This document shows, one piece after another, positions 20,683 through 28,852 of a stretch of DNA of 64,000 nt. Within the stretch, counting starts at the first letter, position 1, and every line of letters begins with the position of its first letter. Source of the stretch: Hydractinia symbiolongicarpus (Eukaryota; Cnidaria; Hydrozoa; Anthoathecata; Hydractiniidae); contig NC_079876.1 in NCBI RefSeq assembly GCF_029227915.1, positions 16,742,001 to 16,806,000 of the forward strand, written 5' to 3'. The notes beneath the pieces were generated by a model. That model had not been told where the DNA came from, made no database searches, and saw nothing but the letters and a program-made list of their open reading frames with translations. The position numbers were made by a program, and so were the translations under genes.

Positions 20683-21249
20683 ATGGAGGCTTATGTAGAG
20701 AGCTTGCAACTTAGAAACTTTTACGATATTCAGGTACCTGTGCTGAGATGCTGCATCAAGGCAGGATCTACTACCGGTTATTGTTCACAGTGTTTGGAAA
20801 ATTTTAGATGTCGAAATGGACCATACTACGAGGGGTTTGTATATCCAGATGATGACGAGCTTTTAGACAGAGTAGCGTCGGGTGAAAAGCCGTGGGCAAC
20901 AATCCCGACGGAATATATAGATGACGATCTCGAAGATAAAGTGCTTGAGATCGATATTGAAGACCGGGGTCTGCATATCGTCTCCACAAAGGTGAAGAGG
21001 GTTGTGGTATGTTACGAGATTATCAAGGATAAGGACTTAAGGCTCTCGGATCTGGCGGACTTGGAGAAAATTGGCGACATACTCAAATTTCCTATTGAAG
21101 ATAGACGTTTAGTTGACATCATCGACCTTGATAGCGAGCCAAATGTTATCAAGGGAATCGTCTATAACTATCCATTCTACACTCTAGCTCCTTATGATTA
21201 TACCCGCCTTCATCCGATTGACTCCAGCGATGACTCCGACGATGATTAA
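20683..21249 (+). CDS. 188-residue acidic protein with N-terminal Cys cluster, unknown
   Basis: Open frame starting after TTAAGAAAAAAA. Residues ~22-45 carry a Cys-rich patch (LRCCIKAGST…YCSQCLENFRC), possibly zinc-binding. The rest alternates acidic and aliphatic residues and ends in a Ser/Asp tail (SSDDSDDD). No capsid protease motif (H…D/E…Q…C order) is apparent, so it is not the missing adenain. Likely regulatory or structural; family not recognised. Confidence 0.6.
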   Translation: MEAYVESLQLRNFYDIQVPVLRCCIKAGSTTGYCSQCLENFRCRNGPYYEGFVYPDDDELLDRVASGEKPWATIPTEYIDDDLEDKVLEIDIEDRGLHIVSTKVKRVVVCYEIIKDKDLRLSDLADLEKIGDILKFPIEDRRLVDIIDLDSEPNVIKGIVYNYPFYTLAPYDYTRLHPIDSSDDSDDD

Positions 21250-21271
21250 AGGGATGTTGCTCAGGTAAGTA

Positions 21272-21298
21272 TTAATGTGAACCCGTGGCTCACATTAA
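21272..21298. terminator. Hairpin TTAATGTGA…TCACATTAA
   Basis: 9-bp perfect stem, 9-base loop, ~25 bp past the stop of the acidic gene and before the convergent integrase. Confidence 0.5.
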
Positions 21299-21323
21299 CC
21301 ACGCTTATGGGTATCAGCTGAGC

Positions 21324-21346
21324 GGTTCCCCCGTACTGGGGGAACC
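21324..21346. terminator. Hairpin GGTTCCCCC…GGGGGAACC
   Basis: 9-bp perfect stem with GTACT loop between the convergent acidic gene (+) and integrase (-). With the hairpin at 21272 it could end transcription from either side. Confidence 0.5.
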
Positions 21347-21374
21347 TGTGAAATGGTCATCTGGCTCGTGAAAT

Positions 21375-22383
21375 TTACCATTCCTTAACATACTCCGGAG
21401 GCAGCTTCGTGTCTTCAGGAACCCGCAAAAGCTCTTCTTTCACAAACACACGTTCGGGCGCTCCTGCGGAGCCGCTAGGCGACCCATCTGCAAGGTAGTA
21501 CATCGTTCGGTTGTTTGGTTCGTTGACGATGCGGTCCAAACGGAACGTTTTTTTCGACCAAATCATATCTGTTGCACGTCTTCTCTGATCTCCATGCTCT
21601 TCACCGGGTTGCAAAAAATATCGGTAGAGACCATCTTCTGAAAGAGGCTTCTTGTCAGGCTTGTAGCTTGCTTTTTGTGGAACCTCGTCGAGTTTGACTG
21701 CATCGATAGGTTTCATCTTGATTCCAGCGGTCTTGGTGTTGCTTGACCCATATCGTCGAGACTTTTCCCTCTTCGTTGAGCTCTTGAGCATCTTGAGCCT
21801 TGAAGAGACGCCTCGCGAGCTGCTTGTTGAAGTTTTCCACAAAGGCAGTGTGTCTATGATGGTACTTTGTCACCGTCCTGTCGATCTTGACGTCATGCTT
21901 TTTAAAGGTCTCTGTAACGTCTGCAAGGAACTCGGTTCCTGCATCTATCATGACAGTCTCGGGCCACGTCAAGGGTCTGGCCTTGTCTCCGGGCTTCGCG
22001 TAAATGTCCTCGATCATTTTGACCACTTCTGCAGCCTTTTTCGTTCGCAGGGGTCTCGCCACTTTGAACCTGCTGGCAATGTCAATTCCAGTAAGAATGT
22101 ATTTGTATTTCGAGCCATACAGGCGATCATGAGGCATGCTAAGCAAATCAAATTGATGTACTGCATTTGGAACTGTAACGGTGTAATGAGGATGTTTTAC
22201 CACCTTTTGCCCTGGAATGTGAACCTGCCAGAATGCCTGGTGGGCAAGGTAGATTTTGACCTTTTTCATAGACAAACCACTAAGTTCAACAAGTTTTTCA
22301 ATGGCTTCGTTTCCGATCCAGAGATGTGTGGGCTGATAGTAAATACTGCTCAATTTTTCCTTCTCTATGGGTGTTTTCGACAT
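21375..22383 (-). pseudogene. Polinton-type integrase (retroviral-like DDE), frameshifted
   Basis: Cuts and joins element ends to host DNA. N-terminal zinc-like region, then the catalytic core with D79 (QFDLL), D147 (MIDAG) and E183 (FVENFNKQLARRLF). The last two are separated by 35 residues, the classical D-D-35-E spacing. A frameshift near 21745 moves the C-terminal part to another frame (21375-~21740), which has a chromodomain/SH3-like look (YRYFLQPGE, DMIWSKKTFRLDRIV). That tail carries a minus-strand copy of the dispersed palindromic repeat at 21460-21482. The start codon lies in a 14-bp inverted repeat (22372-22404). This copy cannot make intact enzyme as read. Confidence 0.88.
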
Positions 22384-22404
22384 GTTTATTACATGTCGAA
22401 AACA
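22372..22404. promoter_or_regulatory. 14-bp inverted repeat at the integrase start codon
   Basis: TGTTTTCGACATGT and ACATGTCGAAAACA separated by TTATT. The left arm includes the integrase ATG; the right arm would encode the same first four residues in the opposite direction. Confidence 0.6.
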
Positions 22405-22415
22405 TTTTACACCGT

Positions 22416-22826
22416 CTAGGCGAATTTGTACGCTGCAAAACCAAGGAGGGCTAAGGATCCAACGATGAACGTTAGCTCACCGTCTTGTTGCTGCTTGCTG
22501 GGCGTGTAGAAGTCGGATAACTTAGGAGCCTTCTCGATCGTTGCGATGTAATAGTCTCTCATACCTTCATCGAGCTCCTTCAAGCTCTCTCCAGCTTGCC
22601 TTTTCAGCTCTCGTTGATGGTTATACCAATCGATCTTTGCCTTGGTTATACCAATGGTTATACCAATCGATCTTTGCTGAGCTGCTTGAAGTTGTTCAAT
22701 CGCCTTGTCGTGCCTTTTACGCTCGGCCTCACCATGGCCTGACAGCTTACTGATTAAGTAATTCGATCCGCTAAACGCGAGGGCATTGATTATAGCCCCA
22801 CCCGCGCGTACCAATATGCTTGCCAT
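22416..22826 (-). CDS. Membrane-associated protein with two hydrophobic ends, unknown
   Basis: 136 codons from the ATG at 22826, chosen because AAAATAAAG precedes it and it avoids overlap with the capsid gene. The N-terminus (ILVRAGGAIINALAFSG) is hydrophobic, the middle is a charged helix (GEAERKRHDKAIEQLQAAQQ), and the C-terminus ends in a transmembrane stretch. A small tandem duplication at ~22621-22680 (GGTTATACCAAT repeats) adds an ITIGITKAKID-like insertion. It starts 7 bp after the capsid stop, suggesting one transcript with it. The function is not known to me. Confidence 0.65.
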   Translation of the reverse strand: MASILVRAGGAIINALAFSGSNYLISKLSGHGEAERKRHDKAIEQLQAAQQRSIGITIGITKAKIDWYNHQRELKRQAGESLKELDEGMRDYYIATIEKAPKLSDFYTPSKQQQDGELTFIVGSLALLGFAAYKFA

Positions 22827-22833
22827 CTTTATT

Positions 22834-24117
22834 TTAATATTCGACACTGTGAAAACGCCCATCTAAGATGTTCAGCTGAGCATCTTGAAGTAGGAAAACG
22901 TAGCATTTAATATCCCCCGTTGTTCCGTCTGCTTTCTTGGTCATATGCAAGGTTATACCGTCTGACAATCTCTGTAATGGCCTTCCGGAACCATGGAGAC
23001 TATGATCAGGTGATGCTCGGAAATCAACAAACAGGGCGTATCTCTCTGTGAAGAACTGCCCAATCGTCACCTTTGAATCGTGGCTACCGAATAAGTTTAT
23101 GATCTGCTCGAGGTGATCTTTCGGGAGCATCGCGTGCGTGTAGAGCTCATTAGGTTCACCCTCGACAGTGATCGAGATTTTCTCGATCTTTGCGTTATAG
23201 AAGATCTCGTTAGCACCCGAGTGAGCCTTCACTTTTCCAGGGTCTACGAACAATAGTAAGACGCCTTTTAAACTTTCTGCTGGAGTATCAATTTGCAAAT
23301 TGTAACTGGTATCAGCCATTTTTATCGTGACGACTTTGCTACGGAGAACCCTTTCATAGGGTAGCGCCAAACGACTATACCTTGACATCATAGCGCTCGC
23401 GAGACCCTCATTATTAACCTTGTCAAACTCTAGTGCGATATTAGTGATCCTGTAGGCAGCATCTGGTGGTTTAGCTGCGGTATTTCCAACAGCTGGGGTA
23501 CCACCATCTTTGATAACGTCACCATATGATGCAAAATGTACAACGAATTGCAGCCTATTGTGTAGCCCTGGCTGGTAGAACGGCAAGTCTCGTGTCAATT
23601 CAAACATTTTACCGATAGGGATGCAAAACGTGCTGCCATAAGCTGAGACGATCGCTTTTTCCTCATCCGTGCCTACATGATCAGTCGCTTTGACCTGTAA
23701 GGCGCGGATTGTACCGTCGTTGGGATTGATCCCCTCTAGGATCAAGTTGTTTTCCCGATCAAACTTGGGCAACCATAGGTCCTTGTAGGTAGCGAGCACC
23801 CTGTAGTCGCTAATATTTTGCACCTCGTTGCTATTCAAAGTGATACGAAGATTTTGCACCAAGGATTTACCTATATTGCTGACGATAGTGCGCTTCGTGT
23901 TTGTTCCCGTAATTTCCAGATCGAAAAGTAGTTTGATACTAGATGGAAAAATTACATCGTTCTGCCCCATGTTGGGGATGTCAACATACAAGTCCTCGTT
24001 CTGATTAATCGTACTAGGGACATGACTTACTTTTACACGCTGCTTCTTGCCTTTTATAGCCATCATTGTTTTAATCTCCGCGTAGGGAGCGAGCTTAGTT
24101 CCGAATATGTTACTCAT
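22834..24117 (-). CDS. Probable major capsid protein (double jelly roll)
   Basis: 427 codons, intact. The N-terminal segment (EDLYVDIPNMGQ, SSIKLLFDLEI, SLVQNLRITLNSNEV, YRVLATYKDLW) follows the strand order of Polinton/adintovirus hexon-like proteins. The second half carries NRLQFVVHF, ITNIALEFDKV and ISITVEGEPNELY strands. No enzyme motif. Gene size, position next to small structural genes, and beta-rich sequence support a capsid role, but sequence similarity among such proteins is low, so the fold is an inference. Start context AATAATAAAGCATG. Confidence 0.72.
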   Translation of the reverse strand: MSNIFGTKLAPYAEIKTMMAIKGKKQRVKVSHVPSTINQNEDLYVDIPNMGQNDVIFPSSIKLLFDLEITGTNTKRTIVSNIGKSLVQNLRITLNSNEVQNISDYRVLATYKDLWLPKFDRENNLILEGINPNDGTIRALQVKATDHVGTDEEKAIVSAYGSTFCIPIGKMFELTRDLPFYQPGLHNRLQFVVHFASYGDVIKDGGTPAVGNTAAKPPDAAYRITNIALEFDKVNNEGLASAMMSRYSRLALPYERVLRSKVVTIKMADTSYNLQIDTPAESLKGVLLLFVDPGKVKAHSGANEIFYNAKIEKISITVEGEPNELYTHAMLPKDHLEQIINLFGSHDSKVTIGQFFTERYALFVDFRASPDHSLHGSGRPLQRLSDGITLHMTKKADGTTGDIKCYVFLLQDAQLNILDGRFHSVEY

Positions 24118-24150
24118 GCTTTATTATTAGCTGATTTTCGTTTCAAATAA

Positions 24151-24531
24151 ATGCCGATTAATCCAATATACGAAGGAGACGACTTTACACCAGAGGAAAA
24201 AATTTCAGACGAGGATTTCAGTAGGCCTGATGCCAATTTAACGCCAGATCGCCTGGCGGCTCTGCAAGAGCATCAGGAACAAGATCAGGGTCAATCCGGC
24301 TCAGCACGAGACACCACGACAAGGCAGAGGGAAGAGCTACTAAAATCAAAGGTCGACGATCTTTACGAACACCTTGGTGAGGAGCTGGGGCAGCCAATCG
24401 CGAGATATTACAACGAGTTTGAGGCACGGGGAAACCAGCTTCTTTTCGATGGCATAGAGATCACGAAAAGGCATGGTGAATTGAGGAGCGTTGCCGAGAT
24501 AAAGAGGAGGTTAGGTACAAATCGCTTGTGA
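24151..24531 (+). CDS. 126-residue hydrophilic protein, unknown
   Basis: Divergent from the capsid gene with 33 bp between start codons; start context CAAATAAATG. Charged, Gln/Glu-rich, with a C-terminal helix (LFDGIEITKRHGELRSVAEI). Contains one copy of the dispersed 25-bp repeat (24247-24272), read as DRLAALQEHQ. Followed after 3 bp by the coiled-coil gene, so likely co-transcribed. Family not recognised. Confidence 0.6.
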   Translation: MPINPIYEGDDFTPEEKISDEDFSRPDANLTPDRLAALQEHQEQDQGQSGSARDTTTRQREELLKSKVDDLYEHLGEELGQPIARYYNEFEARGNQLLFDGIEITKRHGELRSVAEIKRRLGTNRL

Positions 24532-24534
24532 GCC

Positions 24535-25506
24535 ATGGGGTTTACCGACTATACTACACCAAACAAAGGCAGTAAGGTAATGGCTCAGAAACTCCTTAAC
24601 GAGATTGTTCACGTTGATCGCCTAGCGGCTCAGCAACAGAAGGCCGATGATATCGAAATGATGCCGCTGCTCGAGAACGTCCTTGATGAAACGGAGAGCC
24701 TGATCGATCGCCTACCGTCTCAGCAAGAGCAAGAGACTCCTTTTGGCGCCAGCGATCGCCTACCGTCTCAGCAAGAGCAAGCCTTCACAGAGCGTGAAAG
24801 AAGAGGGCTCAACCTCGAGCTTCAAACGCTAAAGGGTAACCTAAAGCACTTGAAAAACAAGATGATCTTCTACGACAGCGAGATCGCTAAAGCAGAAGCC
24901 AAGATAAAAAGGCTTGAGACGAAGAAGGCTACACCTGGAGCATCTGAGGAGCAGCTAGCTATATGGAACGAGGACCTTGGAAAGGCCAATGAAGATCTAG
25001 AACGACTCCAAGATCAAAAGGAAGCAGTACGAGAAGCACACGGTTTACTTTCCTCGGATACCCAGAGCCAACTGAAAGCTCTTAAAGAGACGCTGATGAA
25101 AATCGCAGAAGACAATAAATCTCTGACTGAAAAGCTTAGAATCTTGTTCAAGGAGCAAGGGATTACTATAGCGAGCATCGTCTCGGCTGTTGGTCTACTG
25201 ATTTCCACCATCGTACTCGCAGTTACAGGTGGTGGTTCCGCAACAGGCGCAGGAGGAAGTGCCGCAGGGAAGGGTTTTATACAAAAACAGCTGGAAAGGC
25301 TTGGAAAATTTTTGAAATACCTGGCAGGTAAGGCAGGTGCGGCGCTACGAGGGATTATTGGCACGGTTGTCTCGTTCTTTTTCAGACTGGCAGCAAAAGT
25401 GGTTGAATACGCGGCCAAACACCTCTACATAGCGATCGCTGCTGTCGTCGCTTTTGTTGTGGCCTACGTTGGGAAGGGTGACAGCGCGGAACATAGTTCC
25501 GCGTAA
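24535..25506 (+). CDS. Coiled-coil protein with hydrophobic C-terminal region
   Basis: 323 codons. Residues ~85-215 form a long coiled coil (LELQTLKGNLKHLKNKM…). A hydrophobic stretch follows (ITIASIVSAVGLLISTIVLA), then a Gly/Ala-rich linker, an amphipathic helix and a terminal transmembrane helix. This is the layout of a membrane-active or scaffold-like virion protein. Three copies of the dispersed repeat (24616, 24706, 24754) encode DRLAAQQQ and two adjacent DRLPSQQEQ motifs in the N-terminal linker. The stop overlaps a hairpin (25485-25503). Role is inferred. Confidence 0.65.
   Translation: MGFTDYTTPNKGSKVMAQKLLNEIVHVDRLAAQQQKADDIEMMPLLENVLDETESLIDRLPSQQEQETPFGASDRLPSQQEQAFTERERRGLNLELQTLKGNLKHLKNKMIFYDSEIAKAEAKIKRLETKKATPGASEEQLAIWNEDLGKANEDLERLQDQKEAVREAHGLLSSDTQSQLKALKETLMKIAEDNKSLTEKLRILFKEQGITIASIVSAVGLLISTIVLAVTGGGSATGAGGSAAGKGFIQKQLERLGKFLKYLAGKAGAALRGIIGTVVSFFFRLAAKVVEYAAKHLYIAIAAVVAFVVAYVGKGDSAEHSSA
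25485..25503. terminator. Hairpin CGCGGAAC-ATA-GTTCCGCG
   Basis: 8-bp perfect stem covering the last codons of the coiled-coil gene. Confidence 0.5.
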
Positions 25507-25544
25507 TATTAATAGTCGTAAATCGTCGTAATATTAATAGTCGT

Positions 25545-25576
25545 AAATATTAGTGCTCCCGCGGAGCATTAATATT
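25545..25576. terminator. Hairpin AAATATTAGTGCTCC…GGAGCATTAATATTT
   Basis: 15-bp arms with one mismatch and a CGC loop, between convergent genes, overlapping the stop of the minus-strand gene at 25569. A TAATATTAATAGTCGTAA direct repeat precedes it (25504-25548). Confidence 0.55.
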
Positions 25577-26723
25577 TCTTCAACCAAATGTACATTAGGA
25601 TCGATAATACTCCCGCAGTAACCAAGGTGGCCTTCGTGTCCTCGTGAGGGTTTCCATCTCCTAGATCTGATTGAGGTATCGGTGGCATCTTTTCAGACCC
25701 CCGGGTTAGGGTGGCACCACCCCTCAATATTTCTTGCCCAGGTGACCTGACTCGTTTTAAACCCTGAGGCTGTGTGGGCTTGTTGTTTAGGTCTAGCCTT
25801 ATGCCAATCATCGCACTCGCCGGCGCGATCAAGATGTTGTTGTTATACCCCACAATTTTACCAATACGCAGGTTCATATCGGATGGTAGCATGTACACGT
25901 GGTGCATCACGGCAAAATTCACTGGGGTCCTGGCGTATTGAAGCACCTTTTGAAACTCGGTGATATCGTGGCCTACGTTCTCCTCACGTTGTACCATGGC
26001 TTCGAATTTCTGTAGTAGTATCTGTCTCGCTGTAAAATTGTCAGCATCCGAACCTATAAGGGATGCTTTGGCATCAGCTTGGGACCCTAGTAGTAAAATC
26101 ACGTAAACACGAATACTCTCGCTAAGCTTTGACAGACCTTCCGATGTCAGGCCTTGGCTCGTAGGCATGATAAACTTAGCCCAATCACCATCTACTTGCG
26201 GCCACCATCTATCACTTGTGAGCGAGGACATGAGAGCCTTAAACTTGTATTGGGCATTGGGGTCGGCACCATATTCACGACAAATCTGGGCATATCCGGA
26301 TGTAGAGTAGGGGTTCTCGTATTGAGAAAAGCCGTCATCGTATGGCATGGGTACCTTCATTCTTGCTAGGATACGCCGCATGTGGTAATAGACGTGGAAT
26401 TTAAAGATACTGTTGATGAGAGGCACGGAGCCATTCAAGTGTTTGGCGGATATACCCAGGGCGGTGCTAGCGCAATGACAAGCGAAATTAACTTGTATAT
26501 TCCAGTAGCCAAGGGCTTGACCGGTCCAATTTACACTTACGGGGTCGTTCAACAGGTTAGTGGGGACTTTTATTGGGTATTTCTTGAACATCGAGAAGGT
26601 CACGGGAATGTGCGATTCTGTAGAAACGTAGAGGTCTTGATGTTCTAGATTAATTACACCGAGAGGCCATTCGCCTCTATTGGACTTGTATTTTGCCTTG
26701 TGGTTATAGCTATAAATGTTCAT
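25569..26723 (-). CDS. 384-residue probable virion protein with C-terminal membrane anchor
   Basis: Long intact frame. The first two thirds are mixed alpha/beta with many aromatic residues (WTGQALGYWNIQVNF, RWWPQVDGDWAKFIMP). A Pro-rich linker follows (~315-355), then a terminal transmembrane helix (TLVTAGVLSILMYIWLKKY). No enzymatic motif. Conserved-looking, large and intact, so probably structural; an alternative is an attachment or entry protein. Diverges from the minor-capsid gene with only 16 bp between the start codons, both inside one palindrome. Confidence 0.6.
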   Translation of the reverse strand: MNIYSYNHKAKYKSNRGEWPLGVINLEHQDLYVSTESHIPVTFSMFKKYPIKVPTNLLNDPVSVNWTGQALGYWNIQVNFACHCASTALGISAKHLNGSVPLINSIFKFHVYYHMRRILARMKVPMPYDDGFSQYENPYSTSGYAQICREYGADPNAQYKFKALMSSLTSDRWWPQVDGDWAKFIMPTSQGLTSEGLSKLSESIRVYVILLLGSQADAKASLIGSDADNFTARQILLQKFEAMVQREENVGHDITEFQKVLQYARTPVNFAVMHHVYMLPSDMNLRIGKIVGYNNNILIAPASAMIGIRLDLNNKPTQPQGLKRVRSPGQEILRGGATLTRGSEKMPPIPQSDLGDGNPHEDTKATLVTAGVLSILMYIWLKKY

Positions 26724-26742
26724 GTTTCTTTAAAGAAACATG
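26721..26742. promoter_or_regulatory. Perfect 22-bp palindrome spanning two divergent start codons
   Basis: CATGTTTCTTT followed by AAAGAAACATG. The leftmost CAT is the minus-strand gene's start codon and the rightmost ATG the plus-strand gene's start codon. Confidence 0.75.
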
Positions 26743-27361
26743 AGACAGCTGTATGTCACGGATATAGAGAAGCCTACGATTTTTGACCATTACCTAGGGC
26801 AGGACACGAGAATTGCCCTGAAATCGATAAGTATCAGGCCCGTATGGCTGAATCTTTTCAAAAAAAAGAATGATATCAAGATTCATAAAGCGGTGCCCGG
26901 ATCGACCGATGATGGGAACTTTAATGTTGGAGTTTTTGAAACCCTCATCACGATCGAGAAGGGTCTATATAGGATCGAGGATCTCGCTGCAATAGTCAAC
27001 AATCAAGCAGGGAACAGGATCAAGCTCTTCGTACTCAGGAATGGAGCGTGCAGGGTTAGGGTTAACAAGGGGTACATTGCGATAGTCGATAAATCACTAC
27101 TGGACCTTATGGGTTATAATCTTCATACCGTAGCAATGTTTACCGAGGGTGACCATGACAGCTACTACAAAACTGACGTGTACCAAAAATTAAGACTCGT
27201 TTTGCCCTCAGCTGGATGAAGACGATTGCCTACTTGATGGGAAGAAATCAAAAATTCTTGCTTTGCTTCCCACCAAAGAGTTAAACGCATGGGGAGACAT
27301 GCTTACATGGAATTTTGACACTCCAATCTACCTTCCTTTGAAAGGCTCAACATCATCATGA
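26740..27361 (+). pseudogene. Probable minor capsid (penton-like) protein, frameshifted
   Basis: First part 26740-27219 (159 codons): beta-rich, with ALKSISIRPVW and an ITIEKGLYRIEDLAAIVNN segment. This 'I-x-x-G-x-Y-x-hh-x-L' pattern is typical of Polinton/adintovirus minor capsid proteins with a single jelly roll. A frameshift near 27205 is followed by 50 further codons in another frame up to 27361 (SKILALLPTKELNAWGDM, then FDTPIYLPLKGS), which read as its natural C-terminus. Expected role: capsid vertex. The assignment rests on pattern resemblance. Confidence 0.55.
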
Positions 27362-27410
27362 AAAAAATGTTTCGTTCGTCGGAATTACGATGCATTTACT
27401 CATAGAATAA

Positions 27411-28064
27411 ATGGCAGATATGAAGCTTTACCCAACTTTACCGCCAAGTGCGCCTGAGCATGAGCCTGATCGCCTGGCGGGCATGTCAGCGGAAGGGCGA
27501 AGCCCGTCTCCGCAGGAGCAAGAAAGTCAGGTCTACAGACTAAAAAAGATCGAAGAAATTGAGCAGTACCTGCGTGCTGAGATCAAAGAGAGAGAAAAAC
27601 TCTACAGAAAGTTCAAGCTTTGGGGGATGGGGCTTCGCTATGCTGATCATGGTATGATTGCTGTTACTGTCATCACCTCCGCAGCAGGTATTGCCACGCT
27701 TGCAACCGGATTCGAAGCCCCTATAGCAATTGGTCTTGAAGCCGCGGCTCTTGCAGTGGGCATGGGCCAATTAGGTCTCAAGAATGCCTCGAAGCGACTA
27801 GAGCACAAGGTGCACAAGCACGAATGCATCAAACTCCTAGCTGAATCAAAACTAAACACTGTATACGATAAGATTGCCAGAGCGATCCAAGATGATCTAA
27901 TTTCAGACGATGAGTTTACATGGATCATGCAGGAAAAACAGCGCTATATGGTGCTCAAAGAGCAGATTTGACAACGAACGAAAAAAGCTGTGAAATCCAT
28001 CAACGATAATGAACGCGCAGAGTTGCTAGCACAAGGCAGGCAAGAAGCTAAAGATGAAATTTAA
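27411..28064 (+). pseudogene. Membrane-active hydrophobic-hairpin protein, C-terminus cut by a stop
   Basis: 186 codons from the ATG at 27411 (context AGAATAAATG) to a TGA at 27969. The same frame stays protein-like for another 30 codons to a TAA at 28062 (KAVKSINDNERAELLAQGR), so the TGA is probably premature. The layout is a hydrophilic start holding the dispersed repeat (27468-27520), a helix, then a long hydrophobic Gly/Ala-rich pair of segments (~81-122), then a helical tail (VYDKIARAIQDDLISDDEF). The truncated protein may still function. Family known to me only as a recurrent cnidarian Polinton hypothetical. Confidence 0.6.
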
Positions 28065-28125
28065 AAAAACCTGCAATCTGCGCAGTATGCCAGCGCTACT
28101 TAGAGTCCCCACCCGCCTACAGAGT

Positions 28126-28149
28126 CTAATATGTTGGTCAACATACTAG
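28126..28149. terminator. Hairpin CTAATATGTTG-GT-CAACATACTAG
   Basis: 11-bp arms, one mismatch, between the convergent plus-strand hydrophobic gene and the SAP-domain gene, overlapping the latter's stop. Confidence 0.45.
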
Positions 28150-28409
28150 ATTACAAGCACCTCTCCCGTATCTTGATCTATGAGCAAGTCGCCATCATGT
28201 ACGACACGTTTTTTAGCGAGGTCCCTCAAATATTGTTCAAGATTTTTCTCCCATGCAATTTTAGCACAAGGCTCGCAGTAAGACCCGTCCGTTTGTGTGA
28301 ACGCAACCTTATACTTGACTTTGCGTATGGCTTCAACAAGGTCTATTCGCTTTAACGTAGAGTACCCTTTGAGACCTAAGACTTTAGCTTCTTGTCGCAG
28401 TTTGTCCAT
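28146..28409 (-). CDS. SAP-domain small protein
   Basis: 87 codons. The N-terminal 30 residues (LRQEAKVLGLKGYSTLKRID, LVEAIRK) fit the SAP helix-turn-helix motif used to bind DNA. A CEPC pair follows with a charged helix. Expected role: DNA binding, perhaps chromatin or genome tethering. Lies between two hairpins (28126 and 28446). Other SAP-motif proteins are common in Polintons and DNA viruses. Confidence 0.6.
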   Translation of the reverse strand: MDKLRQEAKVLGLKGYSTLKRIDLVEAIRKVKYKVAFTQTDGSYCEPCAKIAWEKNLEQYLRDLAKKRVVHDGDLLIDQDTGEVLVI

Positions 28410-28445
28410 TTGTTTATGTGGGTGAGCACAACCAGGCTTTCGTTA

Positions 28446-28471
28446 TTTTGTGACTGTCTCCAGTCACAAAA
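28446..28471. terminator. Hairpin TTTTGTGACTG-TCTC-CAGTCACAAAA
   Basis: 11-bp perfect stem with 4-base loop, directly past the stop of the minus-strand gene at 28481. Confidence 0.6.
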
Positions 28472-28480
28472 GATTACTTT

Positions 28481-28801
28481 TTAGTCTTCCACTTCCACAA
28501 GGTCGTAATCATAGTAAAATTGACCAGGATTTTTCGTAGATTGTTTCTTTCCCAGTGATTTGATGAACATCTGACCTGTTCGACCTATCAAAGCTTCTCT
28601 CAGTACACTCGTTGCCCATGCTTGAAATCGTTTACCATCGCAATCGATCAATGTGATGACAGTTGCATCACCTTTTTTGGTCCTGATCTCTTCAACATAC
28701 TCAATTTTGAATATGATTCCAGTGGGAACATCACGCCACTTCATAATACTCTCGTGTTCTGATTTCAAGGCATCAAATTGTTCTGCGGATAGGAAAGGCA
28801 T
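28481..28801 (-). CDS. OB-fold-like small protein, unknown
   Basis: 106 codons from the ATG at 28801, chosen over 28831 because TATAATAAAGAG lies immediately before it. Alternating strands (TGIIFKIEYVEEIRTKKG, DATVITLIDCDGKRFQAW, TGQMFIKSLGKK) and an acidic end (VEVED) look like an OB fold, as in single-stranded-DNA-binding proteins. If so it could serve replication. This is a fold guess from strand pattern only. Confidence 0.55.
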   Translation of the reverse strand: MPFLSAEQFDALKSEHESIMKWRDVPTGIIFKIEYVEEIRTKKGDATVITLIDCDGKRFQAWATSVLREALIGRTGQMFIKSLGKKQSTKNPGQFYYDYDLVEVED

Positions 28802-28852
28802 CTCTTTATTATAAATTTTTTTAAACCCCAACCAGGAACAAAATACTGGACA

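Noticed and set aside
20683-21249. 188-residue frame as the missing capsid protease
   Set aside because: Cysteines cluster at the N-terminus and no His…Asp/Glu…Gln…Cys order is present.
21694-22419. 241-codon plus-strand frame opposite integrase
   Set aside because: Shadow of the integrase core on the other strand; no domain resemblance, and the minus strand carries the DDE residues.
19700-27210. Programmed frameshifting as explanation for the Bro-N, integrase and minor-capsid frame changes
   Set aside because: No slippery heptamer with downstream pseudoknot is evident, and the polymerase has clear substitution stops, so decay or sequencing error is simpler.
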